Below the pieces are notes generated by a model. It worked only from the letters and a program-made list of their open reading frames with translations, did no database searches and had not been told where the DNA came from. This document shows positions 16,214-25,177 of a DNA stretch of 62,470 nucleotides, piece by piece. Location: assembly GCA_964455935.1 (NCBI GenBank), contig CAYVZU010000009.1:1-62470 (forward strand), given 5' to 3'. Every line of letters starts with the position of its first letter. The first letter of the stretch is position 1. The stretch comes from CAYVZU01 sp964455935. GTDB taxonomy: Bacteria > Fibrobacterota > CAYVZU01. A program made the position numbers and the translations under genes.

Positions 16214-19200
16214 ATGCCATGCCTTTTGCGATGCGCTCTGTTAATTGCAGGATTGTCCGCCATGGTTTTGGCGGCTCCCGGGGATTCCACAGCCGCCGCG
16301 GCGACCGTGGCGCGTCCGGACTCCGCGGCCGGATCGGATTCCTCCGCGCAGCCCGAAAAAAAACCGAATGTCTCGAAGGCCGGGCCCGGTTCCGCGGACG
16401 CAGCCCCGGCGAAGCAGGGATTCCTGGCGCCGGTCCGCCGCGCCCTGAAGCGGCTGATCAAGATCCGCAGCGACTCGGTCTCGGTGGACGACCGCATCCT
16501 GACGCGAACCGAGAAAAGCGCCATGCGCCTGAGCGAAGAACAATGGAAACTCAAGGTGGTCTTCGGCGAAATGGACCGCCTTGCCACGGTTCTTCAGGAT
16601 ATGCGCGATCTTCAGCTGTATCCGGCCTCCCTGACCCGGACCAATCCCAAGTGGAGTGTGGCGTTCGACAAGAAGCTGGAGAAAAAAGAGAAGGAGATCA
16701 AGGAAATCCGCTCGCGTGTGGATGCACTAAGCCGGCCCCTTCTCGACGCGGTCGCGATTCTGCGCGAGATGACCATGGGCGAATTCAACCGGGACATGGT
16801 CGACATTCTTGACCAGGAAAACCGGGATCGGACCGTGGTCATTCTGCAGGTCAAGCGGGAAATCAACGCCCAGTGGGAGACCATTGGAAAGTTGTTCCAT
16901 GACGTATGGGCCGTCGCGGGACTCGAATACCCGCGGATCGAGAGCCAGGCGGGATTCGACGCCGAGTTCTTCGCCATCCTCTACTCGAACCTGGGCCGCA
17001 ACTCGGACCTGTTCTACGACAAACTGCGGGTATTCAAAGATACTCTGGCCGCGCGCGGGACCCAGGATACCTGGCGCAAAATGGCCGCCGTTGATCTGGC
17101 CCGAATTCAGGAACGCCTGCAAGCCGGTCTCTACGAAATTTCGGCGCTCGAACTGCAGAATCTCATTGAGCGCTACAACGGACGAATCGAGATCGGCGCC
17201 CTTTATTACCTCTACGGGAAAAGCCTTCTTCTCCAGGGACGCCACCGCGAAGCGCAGGAGACCTTCGCCAAAGTTGCGGCCGGCTCCAACTACCGTTCGC
17301 GGGCACTGTTGGGTCAATTGCAGGCCCTTTTCCTGCTCGACGACTTTCCGGGCGTTCTGGCGCAGTTTGGTGTCGAATGGCTCGATACCAATCTAACGGC
17401 CGGCCAGCGCAACTTCGCGATTCTCATGGGCGCGCAGGCGGCCTATCGCACGGCCCGGTATGACAGTGTAATCAACTTTGTGACCGCGGCCCGGGCAGAC
17501 CGCAAATACTATGCGGAACTGGTGTACGCACTGGCCCAGGTCTATCTGATCAAGGGCGACCAGGCCACGGCCCAGAAGCTGTGGGAGAAGGTCCTTTCAC
17601 TGCCGGCCTCGGCCCGCGGAGACGCCGCCCTGAATAATCGCACCACTCTCATGCTGGCGTATCTCGCCTACGAACAGGGCAAATACGAACAGGCCCTGAA
17701 TCTGTTCTTTAAGATTGCCGACGACCCCCGGTTCTTCGCCGATGCTCTATACGGAATTGTCTGGTGCTATATGAAACTGGGCAATCCCAATGAAGCCGAG
17801 ATCGCCCTTCGAAAAATGGTCAACCAGAATCCGGACAACCCGTTGGCCGTGGAAGGCATTCTGCTCTTGGGCAAGAAAATCGCGGCCCAGGCCGAACTGG
17901 AGTGGAACTACAGCGCCTTCTGCCGCGAAGAAGCCGTGCGCATTCGGGAGCTCTCCGAGAGGCTGGAACGCCGCAGGGCCGATGGGGCGTCGGCGACCGT
18001 GCTCAACGAAGCCGCGGCCCAACTGGATACGCTGGAGCAGCGTCATTCGAAGCGCAAGCCCCTGCGGCGCGACCAGATTTCGCAACTCTTCAGCAGGTCG
18101 CTTGAAATTTGCGATATGGTCGTGGCCAACTACAAATCAGGCATGTACCTGGAAACCCAGGCGGCGGGCCGGCGCGAAAACCTGATCCGGCAGCTCTCCG
18201 AACTGCAAGCACGAACCGAGGCGCAACGCCGCAGCGTGGCCGCCATGGAGGTCAGGGCAACCGAAACAGCCCAACGCGCCGATGTGGCCACGATCAAGGA
18301 CGCCGTGCAGCGGGCTCGAATCTTCAAGATCAGCGTCATGATGCGCCAGCAGAACTGGGAAACCGAGAATGCGGACCAGGTCCTGATCAGCCTCAATGCC
18401 CGCATCGACTCACTGCGAAAAGAAGCGACTACGTCCGCCGACAGCGTTGCGAAAGCCGCGGCCCGCAAGGGGGTCGCCCGCTATCAGAAAGCCAGGGGTG
18501 AGTTCGTGATTGTCACCGAGCAGGAGAAAGCGGCGCGGCGAAGCCGGATCATTGATGTGATCGAGCGCTGTGGAAAGGAATACCGGCTTACGGGCGATCA
18601 GGAGCAATACCTTCTTTTTCAGTTGGCCGAACTCCGTTACGACGAGGCCAAAGATGCGTTTTTGGCGGAACTGGCCCGCTATGACGAAGCGCTGGTCCGG
18701 TTCGACAGCCTGGCCACCCTGGCCAAGACCCGGGATATCCCGGCGCCCGAGCCGCCCGTAGAGCCCAAGCCCGAATACGGCCCCTGCATGGCTATTTTTC
18801 AGGATCTGATCTCCCGCTACCCCGATGGGGTCTACACGGGGAGCGCCCTATACTCGCTCGCATTCTGTTACAACGATCTGGGCCGCGATACGGTGGCCCG
18901 GGAGCATTTCGAAAAACTGGCGCAGAAGTTTCCCCAGAACCCGCATGCCGCCCAGGCGTGCATGGCCGTGGGCGAATTCTGGTTTGACCGGGCCGAATTG
19001 GAAAAGTCGGTGGCCGCCTATTCGAAAGTGCTCACCTATGCCGAGAGCGAGTGGTTCGACGAAGCCATTTACAAGCTGGGGTGGTCCTACTACCGCCTTT
19101 CGAAAACCAAGAAAGCGATCAGCTCGTTCGTGTATCTGATGTCCGACAACGGATTGAACCTGGGCAAGGAGTCCGTATCCAAAACCAAATCGCTTCTGGA

Positions 19201-19918
19201 AAAGGAATCGATCGACTACATCGCCATCAGTTTTGCCGAGGAAGACACGACCTGGCAGGGCGGCATCGAGAAAGCAAAGGCCTTCCTGGGCCGCATCCGG
19301 GATGACCGCACCGGGATGCGGATTCTGCACAAACTCGCCGATGTGTACCGGGCCCAGGGGACCGAGGCGAGTCTTAAGCTCGCCCGCAAAACGTATGAGA
19401 CCCTGCTGGACATGTTTCCGTATTACGACAACAATCCGCAGGTTGAGCTGGACCTGATCGCCGTGCTCGAAAAGCAGGGCGTCAACGTTGACATCAATGC
19501 CTCGCGCATGGAAATTTTCCGGCGCTATAACCATCGCAGTTCCTGGGCCAAAAGCAAATCGGACGATCGCGTGGTGGCCCGGGGCGACTCCATTTCCAGC
19601 AGCGCGTTGTTCGAAGCCGCGCGGCGATTCGCCCTGGATGCGGCCCAGAACAACGACGTAGCCATCTACAAGCAGGCCATGGATGCCTACCGCCGGTTTA
19701 TCGACACCTATCCGGGGGACACCCGCTCGGCCGATTCGCATTACAACATTGCCGAAATTCTTTTCAGCCTGGGCCAATACCAAAATGCGGCGCAGGAATA
19801 TATGCGGGTGTCGCGAATCTACCAGAAAAGCACGCATCAGGAGACGGCCGCCTGGAATGCCATTGTCTCGGCCCAAAACTTCAAAAAGCTAAGGCTGCAA
19901 GCCGAGGCGCAGCAATAG
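16214..19918 (+). CDS. Giant secreted TPR protein
   Basis: The product has 1234 residues from the ATG at 16214, giving the signal peptide MPCLLRCALLIAGLSAMVLA. The frame extends upstream to 16040, but there it overlaps the barrel gene. After an Ala/Pro/Ser-rich linker (about 25-75) come long helical regions and many tetratricopeptide-like repeats, for example AYLAYEQGKYEQALNLFFKI, ALYSLAFCYNDLGRDTVARE, AIYKLGWSYYRLSKTKKAIS and HYNIAEILFSLGQYQNAAQE. The middle (about 560-830) is coiled-coil-like. It is probably a periplasmic scaffold. Two bases separate its stop from the next TPR gene, so they are cotranscribed. Similar long TPR proteins accompany Agl/Glt machinery in myxobacteria; no orthology is claimed. 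Confidence 0.8.
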   Translation: MPCLLRCALLIAGLSAMVLAAPGDSTAAAATVARPDSAAGSDSSAQPEKKPNVSKAGPGSADAAPAKQGFLAPVRRALKRLIKIRSDSVSVDDRILTRTEKSAMRLSEEQWKLKVVFGEMDRLATVLQDMRDLQLYPASLTRTNPKWSVAFDKKLEKKEKEIKEIRSRVDALSRPLLDAVAILREMTMGEFNRDMVDILDQENRDRTVVILQVKREINAQWETIGKLFHDVWAVAGLEYPRIESQAGFDAEFFAILYSNLGRNSDLFYDKLRVFKDTLAARGTQDTWRKMAAVDLARIQERLQAGLYEISALELQNLIERYNGRIEIGALYYLYGKSLLLQGRHREAQETFAKVAAGSNYRSRALLGQLQALFLLDDFPGVLAQFGVEWLDTNLTAGQRNFAILMGAQAAYRTARYDSVINFVTAARADRKYYAELVYALAQVYLIKGDQATAQKLWEKVLSLPASARGDAALNNRTTLMLAYLAYEQGKYEQALNLFFKIADDPRFFADALYGIVWCYMKLGNPNEAEIALRKMVNQNPDNPLAVEGILLLGKKIAAQAELEWNYSAFCREEAVRIRELSERLERRRADGASATVLNEAAAQLDTLEQRHSKRKPLRRDQISQLFSRSLEICDMVVANYKSGMYLETQAAGRRENLIRQLSELQARTEAQRRSVAAMEVRATETAQRADVATIKDAVQRARIFKISVMMRQQNWETENADQVLISLNARIDSLRKEATTSADSVAKAAARKGVARYQKARGEFVIVTEQEKAARRSRIIDVIERCGKEYRLTGDQEQYLLFQLAELRYDEAKDAFLAELARYDEALVRFDSLATLAKTRDIPAPEPPVEPKPEYGPCMAIFQDLISRYPDGVYTGSALYSLAFCYNDLGRDTVAREHFEKLAQKFPQNPHAAQACMAVGEFWFDRAELEKSVAAYSKVLTYAESEWFDEAIYKLGWSYYRLSKTKKAISSFVYLMSDNGLNLGKESVSKTKSLLEKESIDYIAISFAEEDTTWQGGIEKAKAFLGRIRDDRTGMRILHKLADVYRAQGTEASLKLARKTYETLLDMFPYYDNNPQVELDLIAVLEKQGVNVDINASRMEIFRRYNHRSSWAKSKSDDRVVARGDSISSSALFEAARRFALDAAQNNDVAIYKQAMDAYRRFIDTYPGDTRSADSHYNIAEILFSLGQYQNAAQEYMRVSRIYQKSTHQETAAWNAIVSAQNFKKLRLQAEAQQ

Positions 19919-19919
19919 T

Positions 19920-22900
19920 ATGGGAACTCGCTCCAAACTTTCTTCCATCGCCGGCTCCGCTGCGCTTGCCGGTCTTTGTCTGTGTCTGGCCGTGTCTTGC
20001 GGCGGCCGGAAAACCCTCCAGAAGCCGGCCGAACCCGGGCCCAAAAGACCGGCCGTCCGAAGCGTCCCGGCCGCCGATACCTCGGCCCAAACGGTTCGCA
20101 ATGTCCTGACCGAGATTCCTCCGGTCGATACCAGCGGCGGAATGGCCAAGGACGACGCACTGGTCATTCTTTCGTGCAACAACTATCTCCAGATGTTCCC
20201 CGAAAGTCCAAAAAACGCGGATGTTTTGCAGATCAAAGCCTCGACCTACTACAACGGCAAGCGGTTCAACAGCGCGCGTGAGAGCTACGAGGAGCTGCTG
20301 AAACGATATCCGGCCAGCCTCCACGTGAGCGAAGCCATGAAAATGATCGCCCAAAGCTTCTATGTCGAGAAGGATTTTGCCAAGGCCGAGGATTGGTATC
20401 GAAAGCTGCGCCAGCTGGCCGCGGCCACAGGGGCCGATGAGGGCGAAGCCGTGGCCCGCCTGTCCGAAGCCGTTTACCGCGGCGCGGAACGCCTTGAACA
20501 GACGGGAAAGCTGCTGGAAGCGGCCAAGGAATACGAGCGGGTCGCAATCGAGTTTGCCTCGGCCAAGATCGCCGACGTATCCCTGATCAATGCGGGGCTG
20601 GTATATGAAAAACTGATCGACTGGTCGGCGGCCATTCTCATGTACAGCCGCTTGATCAATGATTTTCCGAATTCCTCGTACCGTCCGCGCGGATTCTTTC
20701 GCATCGGCAAATGCTACGAAAAATTGAGCGATTGGGAGAAAGCCGCGGAGGCCTATTTGACGCTGGTGCGGACCTATCCCGCGGACCCGCTTGCCGTGGA
20801 CGCCATTTACAATGCGGGCATGTGTTTTCAAAACGCGGAAAACTGGTCCGCGGCGGCCAAGACCTTCGAACGCATGGCCGAGCTCTATCCCAAAGCCAAA
20901 GATGCCTCGAACGTGCTGTTCATTGCCGGCGAGCTCTACATGAAAATCAACGACTGGAATAACGTGGCCCGGATCAACCGCATTTTCGAAAAGAATTTCG
21001 GCGGCGACAAAGAACGCGTGGTCCAGGCCCTGTGCATGGCGGCTGTGGCCGCCAAAATGCAGAAGCGAAACGACGAGGCCGTTAAAACCTTTCAGGATGC
21101 TCTAGGCGCCTTCCGCAAACTGCCGCAAAAGAGCGAGATCAATGTCTATTATGCAGCCAAGGCTCAGTTCTCCATTGGCGAGATTTACCATGAAATGATG
21201 CGGGCCATTAAGTTGACCCAGCCGCCCAACGTATACAAGGAGCAGCTCGGTCGCAAAGCCCAGTACCTGCAAATGGCCATCGAGAACTACAGGCTCACGC
21301 CGGGCTATAAGGTCCGGGATTGGACCACGCAGTCCATCTACTGCTTGGGACAGGCCTTCGAGGATTTTGGCCTGGGAATTTTTCAGCAGGAACGGCCCGC
21401 CAATTTGACCCTGGACAATCTGGTGGCTCTCGAAACGGGCATTGCCAATGCCGCGGTGGAATATTTCGTAGGACCCGGGCGAGCTTTGCCCACCTATGAA
21501 AGCAACGTCACTCTGGGATCCAAGCTCAATATCGAGGACCGGTGGATCCTGAAATCACGCGACAAACTGACGATGCTCCCCTACTCGGCGGCCCAAAGCT
21601 ATACCAAGCTGATGGAAATTGTCCAAAAGACCCCGCGTACGGCCGGCGATCAGCCGCCGGTGGTGCAAATCCGCGCCAAGCTGGGAGTCCTCCAGCAAAT
21701 TGGCCCGCTTCAGCAAAAAGCCATCGAACTTTATCTAAAGACTCTTGAGCGCGGATTGATGTACCAGATCCAGGACGAATACGTTCGCAAGGCCACCACC
21801 GAGGTCACATCCATTTCCTACGCCATTGGCGAGACCTACCGCGAAATCGTACAGATCGCGCGAAGCGCTCCCATCCCGGAAGCGCTGGCCGCACTGCCGT
21901 ACGAACGTTTTCTCTATAAACTGAAGCTGATCGAAACGGGAATCGCGGACTATGAAAGCAACTCGCTCGACGCGTTCAAGGACAACGTGGGAATCGCGCG
22001 AGCCTACAAGCTCAACGATCAGTGGGTCGACAGTTCGCGGATCCGTATTGGCCAGATCCTTCTGGAGCGCGCCCGAACCCGCGACGTACTCTCGATCGAA
22101 GCGCTGGAGGCCCCTCCGCTGCCGGCCGATGTGGCCACCGAAGAGGAAAAGCAGGCTTATAAGGCGCAATTCGAGGAACTCGGCTTCAAGCTGCAGGACG
22201 GCTGCGCCGCCATATACCGCGACATTCTGCGCATGGGGCGCGAGGGCACGGTGATGGGAGAAGCGGTCGCGCATGCCTACATGCGCCTCTACCAGATCGA
22301 TCCCAAACAGTACGGCACGCCCCAGGTCGTTCCAAAGGCCAGGACATTTGGGCCGGGCCCCCACTGGAAATCGTTTGCGGGCCAGCCCCCGCCGGCCTGG
22401 CTCCAGGACGGTTACGACGACAGTCAATGGAAACCGGTTCGCAAGGGCCTTATTTCGCCCGCAATGACGATCAAGGGATTCAAGGAAAAACCGCCCGTGC
22501 CCATGTGGGGCGAGGACACCGGAGCGGCCGCTCCGGCCGCGGACGGATCGTATTCGCCGGCGCTCTCGATCTGCATAAGAACGGTGCTGTTTGCCAACAG
22601 CGTGCCATTGGAAGGGGCGCTGGAAGCGGCAGGCCTGGACTCTTTTCAAATCTGGCTGAACGGCAAGAGCGTGGTGTTCGACTCGACCCAGGCGGCCCGG
22701 CCCGCCTCCATGGCCCACACAGCCGATGTCCGGACTTTGCTGCGGAAGGGAAAGAACATCATTGCCATGCAGGGCTGGAGGAAGACCAAGGCCGGCTATG
22801 GTCTCCTGCTGCGGCTGGACTATGTGGAAGAGGCCCAGGCGTTCCAGGCTATTCCGCCCGGAACCAGGGAGCCATTGTCCACGGACCAGATCCTGAATCA

Positions 22901-22964
22901 TGTTTTTCCGGAGATTGCGAATTTTCCCGAGGTCGTAAAACCGAAAATCAAATTGCCGGGGTAA
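19920..22964 (+). CDS. TPR lipoprotein with C-terminal sugar-binding-like beta-sandwich
   Basis: The product has 1014 residues. The N-terminus has a hydrophobic stretch ending LAVSC|GGRK, a usable lipobox, so it is probably lipid-anchored. A Pro-rich linker is followed by TPR repeats (ADVLQIKASTYYNGKRFNSA, FRIGKCYEKLSDWEKAAEAY, AIYNAGMCFQNAENWSAAAK). From about residue 800, PAWLQDGYDDSQWKPV, FQIWLNGKSVVFDS, DVRTLLRKGKNIIAMQGW and YGLLLRLDY form the pattern of a galactose-binding-domain-like jelly roll, as in glycosidase accessory domains. This suggests a link to polysaccharide. It follows the first TPR gene after one base and precedes a 203-base gap holding a REP-like repeat. Confidence 0.78.
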   Translation: MGTRSKLSSIAGSAALAGLCLCLAVSCGGRKTLQKPAEPGPKRPAVRSVPAADTSAQTVRNVLTEIPPVDTSGGMAKDDALVILSCNNYLQMFPESPKNADVLQIKASTYYNGKRFNSARESYEELLKRYPASLHVSEAMKMIAQSFYVEKDFAKAEDWYRKLRQLAAATGADEGEAVARLSEAVYRGAERLEQTGKLLEAAKEYERVAIEFASAKIADVSLINAGLVYEKLIDWSAAILMYSRLINDFPNSSYRPRGFFRIGKCYEKLSDWEKAAEAYLTLVRTYPADPLAVDAIYNAGMCFQNAENWSAAAKTFERMAELYPKAKDASNVLFIAGELYMKINDWNNVARINRIFEKNFGGDKERVVQALCMAAVAAKMQKRNDEAVKTFQDALGAFRKLPQKSEINVYYAAKAQFSIGEIYHEMMRAIKLTQPPNVYKEQLGRKAQYLQMAIENYRLTPGYKVRDWTTQSIYCLGQAFEDFGLGIFQQERPANLTLDNLVALETGIANAAVEYFVGPGRALPTYESNVTLGSKLNIEDRWILKSRDKLTMLPYSAAQSYTKLMEIVQKTPRTAGDQPPVVQIRAKLGVLQQIGPLQQKAIELYLKTLERGLMYQIQDEYVRKATTEVTSISYAIGETYREIVQIARSAPIPEALAALPYERFLYKLKLIETGIADYESNSLDAFKDNVGIARAYKLNDQWVDSSRIRIGQILLERARTRDVLSIEALEAPPLPADVATEEEKQAYKAQFEELGFKLQDGCAAIYRDILRMGREGTVMGEAVAHAYMRLYQIDPKQYGTPQVVPKARTFGPGPHWKSFAGQPPPAWLQDGYDDSQWKPVRKGLISPAMTIKGFKEKPPVPMWGEDTGAAAPAADGSYSPALSICIRTVLFANSVPLEGALEAAGLDSFQIWLNGKSVVFDSTQAARPASMAHTADVRTLLRKGKNIIAMQGWRKTKAGYGLLLRLDYVEEAQAFQAIPPGTREPLSTDQILNHVFPEIANFPEVVKPKIKLPG

Positions 22965-23006
22965 GTCAAAATTATGAATTATGAATTGCGGATGAGGAAA
23001 TGAAAG

Positions 23007-23108
23007 TAACTACTCAGGTCCTACTGCGCGGTGGTATTGTCATTTCGACGAGTCTTCGAAGAGAAATCTTGGGGGAAGAAAGATTTCTCGCTTCGCTCGA
23101 AATGACAT
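23007..23108. repeat. REP-like palindrome, copy B
   Basis: AACTACTCAGGT is followed by an inverted copy of the palindrome at 7998-8073: TGTCATTTCGACGAGTCTTC on the left and CGCTTCGCTCGAAATGACA on the right. It lies within the envelope operon between the second TPR gene and the small secreted protein gene, where it could affect transcript processing. Confidence 0.8.
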
Positions 23109-23167
23109 GGAAAAAATGAAAAGTTTCGAATGAAAAGCAGAAGAAGAAAAATGCAGCAGGAGAAAGA

Positions 23168-23578
23168 ATGAAGACAAAACACAAACTTGGGCATGTAGTC
23201 CAATCCATCCTTCATCCTTCATCCCTCATCCTCGTTGTGACGGCCGCCCTGTTGACGATTTCCGCGGCTCCGCCCCGGCCATCTGCAGCTCCGGCATCCA
23301 AACCGGCCAAGCCCGCCTCCGCGGCAGCCCCCAAAACCGCGGCGCCCGACACCGCGGCCAAATCGGACGACCGGCAGAGCTTCGTACTGCGACGGCCCGG
23401 CGAAATCACCTTCACGACCGGCGCAGTGATCGAGGGCAAAATCGAGAAGCCGCAAGTCATGATTATTCTGCCCAAAGAAAAAATACAGGCCGACTCGATC
23501 ATCTTCGATCAGAGCTTCCGCGCGCAAATGCTGGAGCCCCTTGATATTCAGAGCGTGCGGGCAACGGAGATGGAATAG
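23168..23578 (+). CDS. Small exported protein of the motor operon, function unknown
   Basis: The protein has 136 residues. A basic N-terminus and the hydrophobic segment SSLILVVTAALLTISAAPP form a signal peptide or anchor, followed by an Ala/Pro/Lys-rich linker of about 45 residues and a folded part of about 65 residues (SFVLRRPGEITFTTGAVIEG to the end). GGAGAAAG directly before the ATG is a good ribosome site. It stands between the TPR proteins and the ExbB-like gene, 97 bases before the latter. No family is recognised. The linker would let the small domain reach across the periplasm. A structural role in the same machine is inferred from position only. Confidence 0.65.
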   Translation: MKTKHKLGHVVQSILHPSSLILVVTAALLTISAAPPRPSAAPASKPAKPASAAAPKTAAPDTAAKSDDRQSFVLRRPGEITFTTGAVIEGKIEKPQVMIILPKEKIQADSIIFDQSFRAQMLEPLDIQSVRATEME

Positions 23579-23675
23579 AGCAGGGCGATATTTCGTGTGC
23601 TTGCACCGGGAGAATTTTAATTTCAGGAGAACCCGTTACTGGATCGCAGGCGGATAAAGAAGCTGGAGGTAATTC

Positions 23676-24317
23676 ATGTTTAGCGCGGAATCCATTGCCC
23701 GGTTTTTCAAAGAGGGTGGCATCTTCATGTACGTGATCGCGGGGGTGTCGGCCCTTGCCCTCGGCGTGTTGCTGGAACGGATTTTTTATTATCTGGTCCG
23801 CTGCCGCATTAACGCCAAGGCCCTGTTGGCCGAAGTCATGCGGCTCATCCGCAGCGACAAGATCGAGGAAGCCCGTAAAGTCTGCGCCTCCAGCCGAGCG
23901 CCGCTGGCCCAGATTTTGGAGGCCGGCGTTTATCATTTTCAGCAGGGGGAATCGGACCAGGAAATCCAGAATGCGGTGGACGAAGTCGCGCTTCGCGAAC
24001 TGCCCAGAATCAACCGGCGCACGCACTACCTTTCATTGTTCGCCAACGTCGCCACCCTGCTTGGACTGCTGGGGACCATCCAGGGCCTGATCTCATCATT
24101 TGCGGCCTTGGCCACGGCCGAGGCTTCACAGAAAGCGACTCTTTTGGCCGGCGGCATTGCCGTGGCCATGAATACCACGGCCTTGGGACTGGTGGTGGCC
24201 ATCCCCTGCATGGTGGCATTTTCGATTCTGGGCTCAAAAGCCAATACGATTATCGAGGAAATTGACGAGAGTTCCGTCCGGATTTTGAATTTCCTTTTTT
24301 CGCAGCGCCGCCACTGA
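23676..24317 (+). CDS. MotA/TolQ/ExbB proton-channel family protein (AglR-like)
   Basis: This 213-residue inner-membrane stator subunit belongs to the family that harvests proton flow together with ExbD/TolR partners. Three membrane segments are visible: IFMYVIAGVSALALGVLLER (about 16-35), LFANVATLLGLLGTIQGLIS (about 117-136) and AMNTTALGLVVAIPCMVAFS (about 162-181). The family hallmarks TLLGLLGTIQGL and TTALGLVVAIP, including the conserved threonines that line the pore, are present. GGAGGT lies just upstream of the start. Two ExbD genes follow, which gives the one-TolQ/two-TolR composition known for myxobacterial AglR-AglQ-AglS; an ordinary TonB system has one of each. Confidence 0.9.
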   Translation: MFSAESIARFFKEGGIFMYVIAGVSALALGVLLERIFYYLVRCRINAKALLAEVMRLIRSDKIEEARKVCASSRAPLAQILEAGVYHFQQGESDQEIQNAVDEVALRELPRINRRTHYLSLFANVATLLGLLGTIQGLISSFAALATAEASQKATLLAGGIAVAMNTTALGLVVAIPCMVAFSILGSKANTIIEEIDESSVRILNFLFSQRRH

Positions 24318-24338
24318 TCCGGCTGCTGCACGAAGAAC

Positions 24339-24854
24339 ATGGCAGAACTCGAAAAAATCCAAGGCAAAGCCGAGGGCAAGCCGGCGACGAAAAGAGCCTT
24401 GCGCGGCGCCGGGGCCGGCGGGCTCGAAACCGTCGATCTCGACGTAACCCCGGTCATGAACCTTTTTCTGGTCTTGATTCCGTTCCTTGTCTCCATGGCC
24501 GTGTTCACGCATCTGGCCATCGTGGAGTTTTCGCTCCCGCCGGGCGTTTCAGACCAGAGCGAAGCCGACCCCACAACCCCGGATCACATCGACATCTCGG
24601 TGGTCCTTACCGACAAAGGCTACACCATTATGGGTTCCGGACAGAAGCTGGAACTGGTGCCCAAATCGGGCGAACGCTACGATTTCGAAGCCCTGATCCG
24701 GCAGCTCAAGGCCATCAAATACAAATACCCGCAGGAAGAAAGCATTGTTCTGGTCGTGGAGCCTTCCGTGCTCTACGAGGACATCATCCATTTCATGGAC
24801 AAGTGCCGCGAAAGCCAGTTTCCCAACATTGGCTTGTCGGGAGGATTTCAATGA
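24339..24854 (+). CDS. ExbD/TolR-family stator subunit with Asn replacing the membrane Asp
   Basis: This is a 171-residue protein with one membrane span and a periplasmic domain. The span is LDVTPVMNLFLVLIPFLVSM (34-53). In ExbD and TolR the matching motif is (V/I)-x-P-x-x-D-x-x-L-V-L, with an Asp that carries the proton; here the position holds Asn41. The preceding D33/D35 lie outside the membrane core. The periplasmic part (about 70-171) has the normal ExbD pattern ending in YEDIIHFMDKCRESQFPNIG. It starts 21 bases after the ExbB-like gene and overlaps the STAS gene by four bases (ATGA). It may be a structural partner while the second ExbD supplies the protonatable residue. Confidence 0.88.
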   Translation: MAELEKIQGKAEGKPATKRALRGAGAGGLETVDLDVTPVMNLFLVLIPFLVSMAVFTHLAIVEFSLPPGVSDQSEADPTTPDHIDISVVLTDKGYTIMGSGQKLELVPKSGERYDFEALIRQLKAIKYKYPQEESIVLVVEPSVLYEDIIHFMDKCRESQFPNIGLSGGFQ

Positions 24855-25177
24855 GTCTGCATATCAAGCGAAAGATCAACAGGGATTTCGCGATCATCAA
24901 GCTTTCGGGAGAGGCCACCTCGGAAGAGGTCAGCAAACTTTCCAAAGCCATTGAGGAAAGCCGCGTCAAAGGGTTCCGCAAGATCGCCGTGGATGTGGCG
25001 GAAACCGTTTTTCTCGATAGCTCGGCTCTTGGCGTTCTGATTCTCAACTACAAGATGCTATCGAAGGAGAATGGCGACCTCTGTCTGCTGAGCCCCACCC
25101 TATACATCCGCGATCTGCTGCGCAATTCGAATCTCGATACGGTCTTCCGGCTCGTGGACAGCGAAGAGGATTTATGA
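24851..25177 (+). CDS. STAS-domain protein (anti-sigma-factor antagonist type) inside the motor operon
   Basis: This 108-residue single-domain STAS protein starts MSLHIKRKINRDFAIIKLSG. It has the two hallmarks of the SpoIIAA fold: a beta strand then helix (IAVDVAETVFLDSSALGVLI), with the phospho-acceptor Ser at 57 or 58 after Asp56, and the closing strand/helix (DLCLLSPTLYIRDLLRNSNL, then DTVFRL). Such proteins switch by phosphorylation and bind kinases or other partners in the cytoplasm. The start at 24851 overlaps the first ExbD stop and its stop overlaps the second ExbD start, both by four bases, so it is translationally coupled to the stator subunits. A switch or docking role for the motor is inference; no partner kinase gene is nearby. 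Confidence 0.9.
   Translation: MSLHIKRKINRDFAIIKLSGEATSEEVSKLSKAIEESRVKGFRKIAVDVAETVFLDSSALGVLILNYKMLSKENGDLCLLSPTLYIRDLLRNSNLDTVFRLVDSEEDL

Noticed and set aside
15097..16587. A 496-codon minus-strand open frame
   Set aside because: It spans two plus-strand genes with good signal peptides and tight spacing; it is a shadow produced by GC-biased codons.
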